From Streptomyces sp. HmicA12 (GTDB taxonomy: Bacteria; Actinomycetota; Actinomycetes; Streptomycetales; Streptomycetaceae), in contig NZ_KB891797.1 in NCBI RefSeq assembly GCF_000373565.1, positions 156,395-220,394 of the forward strand: a stretch of DNA of 64,000 nt. The letters are read 5' to 3'. The stretch's first letter is position 1. Each line of letters starts with the position of its first letter. The notes under the pieces were generated by a model. It ran no database searches, was not told the origin of the DNA, and worked only from the letters and a program-made list of their open reading frames with translations. A program made the translations under genes and the position numbers. Positions 34,668 to 43,255 of this stretch are shown here, piece by piece.

Positions 34668-35140
34668 GAGTCCTTCTCGAGCTTGAACGACCACAGGCCG
34701 TACGCCTTGGAGTTGCCGCCCTCCAGGATCGTCACCGTGGTGGACTTCCCGGTGGCGCCGTACTGCTGGTTGAAGAACACGCTGCCCGGGACGGTGCGGT
34801 ACGTCTTCTTGCTGGCGTCGGTGAGCGGCTGACCGTTCATCAGGATCGTCCAGCCCTTGTCCGCGACCTCGGGGTCGACGCCGAAGCGGACCGTCGCGTC
34901 GGGGTCGACCTTGATCGACTTGGCGTCCTTGTCCTTCAGGCAGCCCTGGAGGGAGGAGGCCTTGAGCGACTTGCCGTCGTTGTAGCAGGTGGCCTCGGAG
35001 TTCACCGTGCTGCGGTCCACCGTGACGGTGGCCAGCGGGGTCGGCTTGTCGCAGGCGGAGAGGACGAGCAGTCCGGCGCCGACGGCACCGACGGCGGCCA
35101 GGGCGCGGCGGTGGCGCGCGGCGAAACGCTGGGAGGTCAT
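34664..35140 (-). CDS. DUF2771 lipoprotein
   Basis: 158 residues. Signal peptide with lipobox LSAC (LAAVGAVGAGLLVLSACDKP), then a small extracytoplasmic domain (VTVDRSTVNSEATCYNDGKSL..., GWTILMNGQPLTDAS, KAYGLWSFKLEKDS). Family DUF2771, restricted to Actinobacteria, role unknown. It is first in a likely operon with mqnB and mqnD, and its stop overlaps the proposed CTG start of mqnB. Two Cys in the mature part (TCYNDG, GCLKD) could pair. Confidence 0.92.
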   Translation of the reverse strand: MTSQRFAARHRRALAAVGAVGAGLLVLSACDKPTPLATVTVDRSTVNSEATCYNDGKSLKASSLQGCLKDKDAKSIKVDPDATVRFGVDPEVADKGWTILMNGQPLTDASKKTYRTVPGSVFFNQQYGATGKSTTVTILEGGNSKAYGLWSFKLEKDS

Positions 35141-35250
35141 GGCGGAAGGCTATCTGGCGGGTCCGCCGCGGCTCAGAGTGGGGCGTGTGTCGGCGTGCCC
35201 GGGGTTTTTGGGCGCCTTTGCGTCTGCGCGGCTGTCGTTTCGCCGGCGGC

Positions 35251-35352
35251 TGCGGCCCGGTGGGGCTTCTCGCGCCCCGCGGCGGAGCCGCTGACCGGCA
35301 CAGCCCCGCGCCCCTGAGGCATGCGCTCCGCGCAGCCTCCCCTGGGCGAGCA
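35251..35352. repeat. Dispersed palindromic repeat, copy F (degenerate)
   Basis: Reduced copy in the gap between DUF2771 and MFS: contains CCGGTGGGGCTTCTCGCGCC, a small GGCGGAGCCGC hairpin, then CGCGCCCCTGAGGCATGCGC and CTCCCCTGGGCGAG. The GCAGTTCC core is missing, so it probably arose by recombination between half-units. Confidence 0.7.
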
Positions 35353-35370
35353 ACCGCACTCGGCAGACGC

Positions 35371-36870
35371 CTAGGCCACCCGGGTCGACCGGGCCGGGCC
35401 GCTGTGGCGGGCCGAGGCCAAGAGGCCCCGGACCGTGGACAGCCAGCCCACCGCCACGATCGCGGCCGCGACGGAGAGCCCCAGCGCACCCACCAGCGGC
35501 AGCGCGATCCCGATCGCCCCGCCCACCACCCAGGCCACCTGCAGGATCGTCTCCGACCGGGCGAACGCCGACGTCCGCACCGCCTCCGGCACGTCCCGCT
35601 GGATCGTCGCGTCCAGCGACAGCTTCGACAGGGCCTGCGCGAACCCGGTGACCGCGGCCAGACACGCCGTCATGATCGCCCCGAAGAACACCGCCGAGGT
35701 GATGGCGACCGCGAGCACCACCGCCACCACGGCCACGATGATGACCTCGGGCGCCCGCGCCTTCAGCCACGCCCCGACCGCCGTCCCCAGCGCGTTCCCG
35801 GCCCCCGCCGCCACTCCGACGATGCCCAGCGAGACGGCCGCGCTCTGCCCGGTCATCGGATGCTCGCGCAGCAGGAACGCGAGGAAGAAGATCAGGAAGC
35901 CGGACAGGCACTTCAGCGAGGCGTTCGCCGCGAGGGCGTGGGTCACGGCGGGCCCGACCGTGCGCAGGCCGGGCCTGCGCTGCCGCTTCCCGGGCCCGTG
36001 CACGTGCTCCTCGTCCGCGGCGAGCAGCGCCTTGCTCTCGCCCTTCGAGGAGTCGACCTTGTGCGGCATCGAGAACGACAGGAACATCCCCGACACGTAG
36101 AGCACGAAGGCCCCGAACAGCGGCCACCGCGGCCCGACGGACTGCAGCCCCGCCCCGATCGGCGCCGCCACGCCGGTGGCGAGGAGCCCCGCGAGCGTGA
36201 CCCGTGAGTTGGCCTTCACCAGGGAGAACCCGGTCGGCAGCAGGCGCGGCACGACCGCCGAGCGCACCACGCCGTACGCCTTCGACGCGACGAGCACGCC
36301 GAGCGCCGCCGGATACAGCTCCAGGCTGCCGCTGACCACCGCGCCCGAAAGGACCAGCGCGAGCAGCGCCCGCGCCAGCATCGAACCGGCCATCGCGGCC
36401 CGCCGCCCGTGCGGCAGCCGGTCGAGCAGCGGCCCGATGACGGGTGCCAGGAGGGTGAAGGGGGCCATGGTGATGGCCAGGTAGAGCGCGACGCGCCCGC
36501 GCGCCTCGTCCGTCGGCACGGAGAAGAACACCGTCGACGCGAGGGCGATGGTGATCATGACGTCGCCCGCGCCGTTCACCGCGTGCAGTTCGATCAGCTT
36601 GCCGAGGCCCGACTCGCCCGCGCCGTGCGCGTGTGTGGCCTTCCGGATGCCGCGCGCCGTGCCGGTGAACGGCAGGTGCAGGGCACGGCCGACCTTGCGG
36701 ACGGCTCCGCGCACCGGACCCGAACCGCTGTATTCGTACCGCGTCGCACCCGACGTACGCGTTGAACCCGACGAACCGGGCGAACCCGACGGCGAGCCGG
36801 ACGACGACCTTGCGGCAGTCACCCAGTCATAGTGCCCCTTGAACGCGCGTACTAGTGCCGATATGGGCAT
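35371..36870 (-). CDS. MFS transporter
   Basis: 499 residues. Cytosolic N-terminal tail with Ser/Gly-rich low complexity (SSSGSPSGSPGSSGSTRT), then 11-12 membrane helices including ALYLAITMAPFTLLAPVIGPLLDRLPHGRR (motif A-like loop), VVPRLLPTGFSLVKANSR, and LAANASLKCLSGFLIFFLAFLL. A cytosolic central loop (GESKALLAADEEHVHGPGKRQRR) divides the two halves. Conserved in Streptomyces next to DUF3027 and the sacsin-like gene; substrate unknown. Start MPISALVRAFKGHYDW chosen over a long basic upstream extension. Confidence 0.88.
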   Translation of the reverse strand: MPISALVRAFKGHYDWVTAARSSSGSPSGSPGSSGSTRTSGATRYEYSGSGPVRGAVRKVGRALHLPFTGTARGIRKATHAHGAGESGLGKLIELHAVNGAGDVMITIALASTVFFSVPTDEARGRVALYLAITMAPFTLLAPVIGPLLDRLPHGRRAAMAGSMLARALLALVLSGAVVSGSLELYPAALGVLVASKAYGVVRSAVVPRLLPTGFSLVKANSRVTLAGLLATGVAAPIGAGLQSVGPRWPLFGAFVLYVSGMFLSFSMPHKVDSSKGESKALLAADEEHVHGPGKRQRRPGLRTVGPAVTHALAANASLKCLSGFLIFFLAFLLREHPMTGQSAAVSLGIVGVAAGAGNALGTAVGAWLKARAPEVIIVAVVAVVLAVAITSAVFFGAIMTACLAAVTGFAQALSKLSLDATIQRDVPEAVRTSAFARSETILQVAWVVGGAIGIALPLVGALGLSVAAAIVAVGWLSTVRGLLASARHSGPARSTRVA

Positions 36871-37134
36871 GCGGGTCTGCTTCTGTGGACTCAGGAGGTG
36901 GGCGCGGCTCGTACGTCGGTGTGGGCGCAGGGCGTGGAAGGAGGTAGCGTGCGTAGCGCGCCCGCGGCGGTTGTTCTCGGCCGCGCGCCTCTCGGCCATC
37001 CCGCAGAATGGATGGCGTAGGTGCGCCCGGAACGTCGGGCGCGGACGTCGACGCGGCCCTCCGGTCCGCTCCGTCCGCGCTCCCGCTCACCCGACGGCGC
37101 ACTCGTGAGACGGCGTAGGAGAGAAGCGATACCT

Positions 37135-38058
37135 GTGAGCGCAGCGACAACGCGAAGCCGCACCCCTGACCGCCTGTGCGCCGAGGCGGTCGACATCGCC
37201 CGGGCCGCCGCCGAGGAGGCCGCGGCCCCCGGGGTGGTCGGCGAGCATGTCGAGACGGTCGTCGAGGGCGACCGCGTCGTCACGCATCTCTTCGAGTGCA
37301 AGGAGTTCGGCTACCGGGGCTGGCGCTGGGCCGTCACGGTCGCCCGCGCCTCGCGCGCCAAGTACGTCACGCTCGACGAGGTCGTGCTGCTGCCGGGGTC
37401 CGACGCCCTCCTCGCGCCCGAGTGGGTGCCGTGGAGCGAGCGGCTGCGGCCCGGCGACCTCGGTCCGGGCGATCTCCTGCCCACCGAGTCCGACGATCTG
37501 CGTCTGGAGCCCGGTTTCTCCGGCGAGGACACGCCGCCGCCGAACTCACCCGTCTCCGCGGAGATGGCCGAGCTGGTGGAGGCCGAGGACGCGGAGGTCT
37601 CCGCCGGGCCGGTGGGCGAGCTGCCGATCGTGCCCACCCGCGGGTCGATCGCGGCCGTCGCGGAGGAGCTGGGCCTGCGCCGGGCCCGGGTCCTGTCCCG
37701 GTACGGGCTGCACGTCGCGGCCGACCGCTGGGAGGACACCTACGGCGCCAAGACCCCGATGGCGCAGGCCGCGCCGTCGACCTGTGTCTCGTGCGGGTTC
37801 CTGTGCCCGATCGGCGGTTCCCTCGGGCAGGCCTTCGGTGTCTGCGCCAATGAGTTCTCGCCGGCGGACGGGCGGGTCGTCTCCCTGTCGTACGGGTGCG
37901 GGGGGCACTCCGAGGCGGCCGTCATGCCGACGCCGCCTCGTCCCGCGCCGCCGGTGATCGACGAGACGGTGGTGGACGTGCTTCCGCTGCGGCCGTCCGC
38001 TGACGCGGGGTCTGTCGGGGCCGTGGCCGAGGGCGCGGACGATCTGGGCCACTCGTAG
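37135..38058 (+). CDS. DUF3027 protein
   Basis: 307 residues. The N-terminal domain (DRLCAEAVDIARAAAEEA, VTHLFECKEFGYRGWRWAVTVARA) is followed by an acidic stretch. The C-terminal domain has a helix-turn-helix-like pattern (ELGLRRARVLSRYGLHVAADRWEDTYGAKTPMAQA) and a cysteine set: CVSCGFLCPIGG, then FGVCANEFSPADGRVVSLSYGCGGHSE, probably binding one zinc. Actinobacteria-specific, function unknown. GTG start with GTAGGAGAGAAG 10 nt before; divergent from the MFS gene. Confidence 0.9.
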   Translation: MSAATTRSRTPDRLCAEAVDIARAAAEEAAAPGVVGEHVETVVEGDRVVTHLFECKEFGYRGWRWAVTVARASRAKYVTLDEVVLLPGSDALLAPEWVPWSERLRPGDLGPGDLLPTESDDLRLEPGFSGEDTPPPNSPVSAEMAELVEAEDAEVSAGPVGELPIVPTRGSIAAVAEELGLRRARVLSRYGLHVAADRWEDTYGAKTPMAQAAPSTCVSCGFLCPIGGSLGQAFGVCANEFSPADGRVVSLSYGCGGHSEAAVMPTPPRPAPPVIDETVVDVLPLRPSADAGSVGAVAEGADDLGHS

Positions 38059-38102
38059 CCCCTTCCCGTCTGCCGGGTTCCCTTGGTGCGCGGCTTCAGG
38101 TC

Positions 38103-38220
38103 GTAGGTGGTTGCTCGCGCAGTTCCCCGCGCCCCTGAAGCGAGCTTCGCTCGCCCAGGGGAGGCTGCGCGCAGCGCATGCCTCAGGGGCGCGGGGAACT
38201 GCGCGAGAAGCCCCACCGGG
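38103..38220. repeat. Dispersed palindromic repeat, copy G
   Basis: Between DUF3027 and the sacsin-like gene. Full copy with GCGAGCTTCGCTCGC centre, GCGCAGTTCCCCGCGCCCCTGA on the left and its complement on the right. The gap also holds the promoter of the downstream gene. Confidence 0.9.
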
Positions 38221-38310
38221 CCCGCACCCGGCAACGCACCCTCGCCTGGCAGGCCATGAGCCGCGATACGGTGCGGGCCGATCGTTTCAGCGGCCCAGAG
38301 GGAGACACCC

Positions 38311-41300
38311 GTGAGCGTCAGCAAGCCGGCACCGGAGGGCATCGACCCGTTCGGCACCGCCAGACTGCGGCGGGGTGTGCTGGACGCCTGGGCGAGCAGT
38401 GCCGCCCGGTTCCGTGAGGACGCCAACGCCGAGGAGGACCTCGCCCTCGGCGGCTACCGGGACCGCCTGGTCGTCGAACTCGCCCAGAACGCCGCGGACG
38501 CGGCGGCCCGCGCCGGAGCGGAGGGCCGCCTCGCCCTCACCCTGAAGGACGGCGTGCTCGCCGCCGCGAACACCGGCGCCCCGCTGGACGCGACCGGCGT
38601 CGAGTCGCTGTCCACGCTGCGCGCCTCCGCCAAGCGCGGCGACACGGAGACCGCCGTGGGCCGCTTCGGCGTCGGCTTCGCCGCCGTGCTCGCGGTGTCC
38701 GACGAACCCGCCGTCGTCGGCCGCACCGGCGGCGTCCGCTGGTCGCTCGGCGAGGCCCGGATCGCCGCCGCGGAGACCGCCCGGCACAGCCCCGCCCTCG
38801 GTGACGAGCTGCGCCGCCGCGACGGTCATGTGCCGCTGCTGAGGCTCCCGTTCGCGGCCGAGGGGCAGGCCCCGGACGCGTACGACACCGTCGTGATCCT
38901 GCCGCTGCGGGACGCCGCCGCCGAGGCGCTCGCGGCCAGGCTGCTCGACGCGGTCGACGACACGCTGCTGCTCGCCCTGCCGGGGCTCGTCGAGGTCACC
39001 GTCACCACCGAGTCCGGTACGCGCACGCTGCGCCGCCGCGCCGTGCTGGAGGGGGGCCCGTACACCGTCGTCACGGACGACGCCCGTGAGCCCGCCGAGC
39101 TGCGCTGGCGCACCGTCAGCCACCAGGGCGCGCTGAGCGCCGAGCTGCTCGCCGACCGCCCCGTCGAGGAGCGCCTGCGCCCGCACTGGTCCATCACCTG
39201 GGCCGTCCCGGTCGACGGCGACGGCGCCCCCGCGGCGCCGCGCAGCGCCCCCGTCCTGCACGCGCCCACCCCGAGCGACGAGGCCCTCGGCGTACCCGCG
39301 CTGCTCATCGGCTCGTTCCCGCTGGACACCGCACGCCGGCACGTCGCGCCGGGCCCGCTCGCCGACCACCTGGTGCAGCGCGCCGCCGACGCCTACGCCG
39401 AACTGCTCGAAGCCTGGCGGCCGGTGGGCCCCGGCATCCTCGACCTGGTCCCCGGGGCGCTCGGCAAGAGCGAGCTGGACGGAGCGCTGCGCGCCGCGAT
39501 CCTGGAGCGGCTGCCCCGCACCCCCTTCCTGCCCCCGGCCGTCGCGGGCGGCGAGGACCGGCCCGACGCCCTGAAGCCCCGGGACGCGGAGGTCGTCGAG
39601 GGCGCGGGCGCCGACACCGTGCGGGTCCTCGCCGAGGTGCTGCCGAGCCTGCTGCCCGCCGGACTCGAACGCCGCGTCGAACTGCGCACGCTCGGCGTCG
39701 CCCGGGTCCCGCTGACCGAGGCGGTCGACCGGCTGGCCGGCCTGGAGAAGGAGCCCGGCTGGTGGCGGAGCCTGTACGAGTCCCTCGCCGGCGTCGACCC
39801 GGACCGGCTCAGCGGGCTGCCCGTGCCGCTCGCCGGGGGCCGCACCACCATCGGCCCGCGCCAGGTCCTGCTGCCCACCGCCGGGGCCACCGCGGTCCCC
39901 GGCGACGCGCTCGCCCGGCTCGGCCTGAAGGTCGCCCACGCGGACGCCGCCCACCCGCTCCTGGAGAAGCTCGGCGCCCTGCCCGCCACGCCCCGCGCGA
40001 TCCTCACCACGCCGCAGGTGCGCACGGCCGTCGCCGCCTCGCTCGACGACGAGCCCGCCTGGGACGACGAAAGCTCGCTCGGCGCCGACGAGTTGGCGGA
40101 CATCGTCCTCACCCTCGCGCGCGACGCCCACCTCGACGCGGGCGACGAACCGTGGCTCGGCGCCCTCGCCCTGCCCGACGAGGACGGCGAACTCGCGCCC
40201 GCCGCCGAACTGATCCTCCCCGGCAGCCCGCTCGCCTCCGTCGTCCGCGAGGGTGAACTCCCGTACGTCGACGAGGAGCTGGCCGAGCGCTGGGGCGAGC
40301 AGCCGCTCGTCGCCTGCGGGGTGCTCGCCACCTTCGCCCTGGTCCGCGCGACCGACGTGGTCCTCGACCCGGACGAACTCGACCCGCGCGACAGCGACTT
40401 CCCCGAGCCCGACGACGCGGGGCTGCTCGACGCCGTCGACGTGTGGTGCGAGGACGTCATCGACCGGCTGCCCGAGACGCCCGTGCCGCCCGTCGCCACC
40501 GAGCTCGTCGCCGTACGCGATCTCGACCTGGTCGACGAGGACCGGTGGCCCGAGGCGCTCGCCCTGCTGGCCCGGCCGCCGTTGCGCGACGCGCTCACCC
40601 AGCCCGTCCGCGTCCTGCTCCCCGACGGCACGCACGAGCTGGTCCGCCCGTACACCGCCTGGTGGCTGCGCGGGAACCCGGTCCTCGACGGGCGCCGCCC
40701 CGCCGGTCTGCGCGCGGCGGGCGGCGACCCGCTGCTCGAAGGGCTCTACGAACCCGCCGACGCCGGCGGCTTCGACGACGAACAGGTCCTGCGCGCCCTC
40801 GGCGTCCGCACCTCCGTCGCCGCACTCCTCGACGAGCCGGGCGGCGCCGCCGAACTCCTCGACCGGCTCGCCGACCCGGAGCGGCCCGTCGGAGCGGCCC
40901 AACTCCACGCCCTCTACGGCAGGCTGGCCGCCCTCGACCCCGAACAGGTCACGCTGCCCGACGAGGTGCGGGCCGTGCGGGACGGCGAGGTCGTCGTGGT
41001 CGACGCCGCCGACGCGCTGGTCGCCGACGCGCCCGACCTGATCCCGCTCGCCGACGGGCGGCCGCTGCTGCCGGTCGCCCCGGCGCGCGCGGCCGAGCTC
41101 GCCGAGCTGTTCCAGGTGCGCCGCCTCAGCACCGCCGTCGAGGCCGAGCCGACCGGCGCGGACGCCACCGAGCACCCCGTGCCCGACTCCGTGCGCACGC
41201 TCCTCGGGGCGGCGACCCCGGCCTCGTACGTCGAGTACGAGGAGCTGTACGCGGGGGACGTCGAGGTCGACTGGCGGCGCACCGGTGACGGGGTGGTCCA

Positions 41301-41436
41301 TGCCGCGACCCTGGAGGGGGTCGCCGCGGGGCTCGCCTGGGCGGCGGGGCAGTGGCCGCGCCGCTTCGAGGTCGCGGCGCTGCTGGAGGATCCGTCCCGG
41401 ACGGCGGAGCTGGCCCGGGACCGCTGGTTCGACTGA
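38311..41436 (+). CDS. Large sacsin/Hsp90-like GHKL ATPase
   Basis: 1041 residues. The N-terminal ~200 residues form a GHKL ATP-binding domain of the sacsin N-terminal type: ELAQNAADAAAR (N-box), GVLAAANTGAPLDATGVESLSTLRASAK, and GRFGVGFAAVLAVSD (G2 box). The rest (about 800 residues) has no recognised catalytic motif, is rich in Asp/Glu/Ala/Leu, and contains segments such as HSITWAVPVDG-like beta strands, TPFLPPAVAGGED and DALTQPVRVLLPDGTHELV. Annotated in relatives as 'molecular chaperone Hsp90'. It probably couples ATP to client or DNA-end handling, but the role is unproven. GTG start, GAGGGAGA 6 nt upstream. Confidence 0.9.
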   Translation: MSVSKPAPEGIDPFGTARLRRGVLDAWASSAARFREDANAEEDLALGGYRDRLVVELAQNAADAAARAGAEGRLALTLKDGVLAAANTGAPLDATGVESLSTLRASAKRGDTETAVGRFGVGFAAVLAVSDEPAVVGRTGGVRWSLGEARIAAAETARHSPALGDELRRRDGHVPLLRLPFAAEGQAPDAYDTVVILPLRDAAAEALAARLLDAVDDTLLLALPGLVEVTVTTESGTRTLRRRAVLEGGPYTVVTDDAREPAELRWRTVSHQGALSAELLADRPVEERLRPHWSITWAVPVDGDGAPAAPRSAPVLHAPTPSDEALGVPALLIGSFPLDTARRHVAPGPLADHLVQRAADAYAELLEAWRPVGPGILDLVPGALGKSELDGALRAAILERLPRTPFLPPAVAGGEDRPDALKPRDAEVVEGAGADTVRVLAEVLPSLLPAGLERRVELRTLGVARVPLTEAVDRLAGLEKEPGWWRSLYESLAGVDPDRLSGLPVPLAGGRTTIGPRQVLLPTAGATAVPGDALARLGLKVAHADAAHPLLEKLGALPATPRAILTTPQVRTAVAASLDDEPAWDDESSLGADELADIVLTLARDAHLDAGDEPWLGALALPDEDGELAPAAELILPGSPLASVVREGELPYVDEELAERWGEQPLVACGVLATFALVRATDVVLDPDELDPRDSDFPEPDDAGLLDAVDVWCEDVIDRLPETPVPPVATELVAVRDLDLVDEDRWPEALALLARPPLRDALTQPVRVLLPDGTHELVRPYTAWWLRGNPVLDGRRPAGLRAAGGDPLLEGLYEPADAGGFDDEQVLRALGVRTSVAALLDEPGGAAELLDRLADPERPVGAAQLHALYGRLAALDPEQVTLPDEVRAVRDGEVVVVDAADALVADAPDLIPLADGRPLLPVAPARAAELAELFQVRRLSTAVEAEPTGADATEHPVPDSVRTLLGAATPASYVEYEELYAGDVEVDWRRTGDGVVHAATLEGVAAGLAWAAGQWPRRFEVAALLEDPSRTAELARDRWFD

Positions 41437-41446
41437 GGGGCCCGGG

Positions 41447-41480
41447 GGACCCGCGGAGGCTTTTTGCGGCCCGCGGGTTC
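41447..41480 (+). terminator. Probable terminator after the sacsin-like gene
   Basis: GGACCCGCGG (41447-41456) pairs with CCGCGGGTTC (41471-41480, one G-T pair), followed by CCTTTTGG. It lies 11 nt after the stop codon. Confidence 0.65.
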
Positions 41481-41642
41481 CCTTTTGGCAGGGAGAGGCA
41501 TGTCACACCTCGGCGGTTGATTCCCGTACAACCGGTCGCGCCCTTCACGGGTCTACACCGCGAGTCAACAGACTCCTAGACCACTTGGGACCCGCGTGAC
41601 GGCAACTGCACCGTGGATCCCCTTCTCCACCATGGAGAACAC

Positions 41643-42593
41643 ATGCGCATTCGTGCCACCGCGGCCGCCGTGACGGTTTCCGGCGCCCTGGCTCTCACCG
41701 CGTTCGCCGTTCCGGCCGCGCAGGCCGACAGCGGCTGGGACGGCGCGGGCCTCGCCCAGAAGTCCCTGGTCGAGCTCGCCCGCCAGCACGCCCCGAGTGC
41801 CGCCCCGAAGGCCACCGCGCGCGCCCTCGCCCCGGACCCGTCCGACGCCTACGCCCTCGACGTGTCGTTCTCCGGCGTCAAGGTCAACAAGGGCAAGCCG
41901 ATCGTCGTCGGCACGACCAACAAGGTCACCGTCCCGGTCACCTACAACGTCGCCTTCGGCTCCGACCCGGGCATCTTCGCCGCCGACTTCGTCCTCGGCG
42001 TCGACCTGTACTGGAACAGCTCCACCGACGGCAACTACCTCGCCACCAACGGCCCGACCTGCACGGTCTACACCTCGACCGCCACCTGCACGGACACGCT
42101 CACCGTCACCCCGAAGGACGAGCTGTACAACAGCGACGCGGGCGCCAAGTGGACGGCCGAGGGCGTCGCCATCGCGCCCAACGGCGAGGACCTCAACGGT
42201 GACGTGGACGACGTCGACTGGAACAAGGTCGGCATCGCCGTGCAGGACGGCGTCGCCACGAAGGTCGCTCTCCAGCGCTACGCCCGCCTGAGCACCAACG
42301 CCTCCCCGGAGCCGATCACGAAGGGCAAGACCCTCACGGTCACCGGCGCCCTGACGCGTGCCAACTGGGACACCAGCAAGTACGCGGGCTACACCGTGCA
42401 GAAGGTGACGCTCCAGTACCGCAAGAAGTCCTCCAGCACGTACACCACCCTCAAGACCGTCACCTCGGACTCCAAGGGCAACCTGAAGACCACGGTGAAG
42501 GCGTCCGCCGACGGCTACTTCCGCTACAAGTTCGCGGGTACGTCCACGACCCCGGCCGTCACGTCGACCAGTGACTTCGTCGACGTGAAGTAG
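41643..42593 (+). CDS. Secreted protein, probably calcium-binding, of unknown function
   Basis: 316 residues. Sec signal peptide ([28 protein letters not shown]) with cleavage after AQA. The mature protein is two beta-rich parts: one with [37 protein letters not shown] and an acidic loop [16 protein letters not shown] that could bind calcium, then an Ig-like C-terminal domain ([51 protein letters not shown]). No enzyme motif. GGAG 6 nt ahead of the ATG and a strong terminator after it mark it as a single-gene unit. It may be a developmental or surface protein. Confidence 0.85.
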   Translation: MRIRATAAAVTVSGALALTAFAVPAAQADSGWDGAGLAQKSLVELARQHAPSAAPKATARALAPDPSDAYALDVSFSGVKVNKGKPIVVGTTNKVTVPVTYNVAFGSDPGIFAADFVLGVDLYWNSSTDGNYLATNGPTCTVYTSTATCTDTLTVTPKDELYNSDAGAKWTAEGVAIAPNGEDLNGDVDDVDWNKVGIAVQDGVATKVALQRYARLSTNASPEPITKGKTLTVTGALTRANWDTSKYAGYTVQKVTLQYRKKSSSTYTTLKTVTSDSKGNLKTTVKASADGYFRYKFAGTSTTPAVTSTSDFVDVK

Positions 42594-42625
42594 GCATGTG
42601 GTGAAGCAGTACTGACGCTCCGTCA

Positions 42626-42665
42626 GCCCCTGAGCCCCGGGACCTTGGTCCCGGGGCTCAGGGGC
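42626..42665 (+). terminator. Strong intrinsic terminator of the secreted protein gene
   Basis: A 19-bp perfect inverted repeat: the left arm (42626-42644, starting GCCCCTGAGCCCC) and the right arm (42647-42665) are complementary around a 2-nt centre and followed by TTCTT. One of the clearest terminators in the window. Confidence 0.92.
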
Positions 42666-42754
42666 TTCTTGCTCCCGTACAGGCATAAAGCGGCTGTTAA
42701 CGTCGTCATCACGACCTGAACGCAGCACGGCCGGCCGAGAGGAGGCGATCCGCC

Positions 42755-42826
42755 ATGGACCACAGTCCGAGTTGCCCTTGCCCTTCCCCGCAGCACCGCG
42801 TCGCCTCGACCTCCGGCTCGCTCTGA
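42755..42826 (+). CDS. Proline/cysteine-rich leader peptide (23 aa) before the CorA-like gene
   Basis: A short ORF, MDHSPSCPCPSPQHRVASTSGSL, with a GGAGG ribosome site (42741-42745) 9 nt before the ATG. This is a better site than that of the gene downstream. It lies 68 nt ahead of the CorA-like start. An acidic residue at position 2 and spaced prolines at 5, 8, 10 and 12 recall the proline-rich leader peptides of Mg2+ transporters (MgtL type), which destabilise ribosomes at low Mg2+; two cysteines could alternatively report Cys supply. A stem-loop lies between it and the next gene. Translation and regulatory role are inferred. Confidence 0.5.
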   Translation: MDHSPSCPCPSPQHRVASTSGSL

Positions 42827-42848
42827 GTCCGTAGCCCCGCGTCGTCGC

Positions 42849-42883
42849 GCTTTCGCTGCACTTTTCACATGCATGCAGAAAGC
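42849..42883 (+). promoter_or_regulatory. Stem-loop just upstream of the CorA-like gene
   Basis: GCTTTC (42849-42854) pairs with GAAAGC (42878-42883), and inside it TGCA (42857-42860) pairs with TGCA (42874-42877), leaving a 13-nt loop. It ends 11 nt before the ATG and directly ahead of the weak ribosome site, so folding could change translation depending on leader translation. Confidence 0.4.
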
Positions 42884-42894
42884 AGAGAAGAACC

Positions 42895-43248
42895 ATGACG
42901 CTGAACACCCAGAACACCCAGAACACCCAGGCGCTTCGGCACGACGCCGAGGCCATCGCCCTGCTCACCGAGATCCGCGACGAACTGCGCGATTTCAACC
43001 GGGACATGGAGCGGCTCAACACGCTCACCGAGGAGCAGGTGACCTCCACGGTCGAGAACCGCAGGCTCACGGCGATGACCCTGATGTTCGTCATCCCGTC
43101 GACCTTCGCGGCCATCCCCGGCGCCAACTTCGTCCACCTCGACGAGTACGGCTTCGACAACTTCTACGCCCTGCCGGTCCTGCTCGGCACGGTGCTGCTC
43201 ACCGCCCTCGCGACCTTCGGCTTCGTGCGCAAGAAGGGCTGGCTCTGA
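42895..43248 (+). CDS. Miniature CorA-like membrane protein
   Basis: 117 residues. A helical N-terminus (IALLTEIRDELRDFNRDMERLNTLTEEQVTSTVENRRL) leads into two membrane helices with the CorA pattern: RRLTAMTLMFVIPSTFAAIPGANF, a short loop, ALPVLLGTVLLTALATFGFVRKKGWL. This corresponds to the end of the long CorA helix 7, TM1, the signature and TM2, but the ~200-residue cytosolic domain is missing and the GMN selectivity motif is GAN. It could form a pentameric pore, a subunit of a full CorA, or an unrelated two-helix protein. The N-terminal TQNTQNTQ repeat is odd. It converges with the CtpE-type ATPase 7 nt away. Confidence 0.8.
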   Translation: MTLNTQNTQNTQALRHDAEAIALLTEIRDELRDFNRDMERLNTLTEEQVTSTVENRRLTAMTLMFVIPSTFAAIPGANFVHLDEYGFDNFYALPVLLGTVLLTALATFGFVRKKGWL

Positions 43249-43255
43249 GCCGGAG

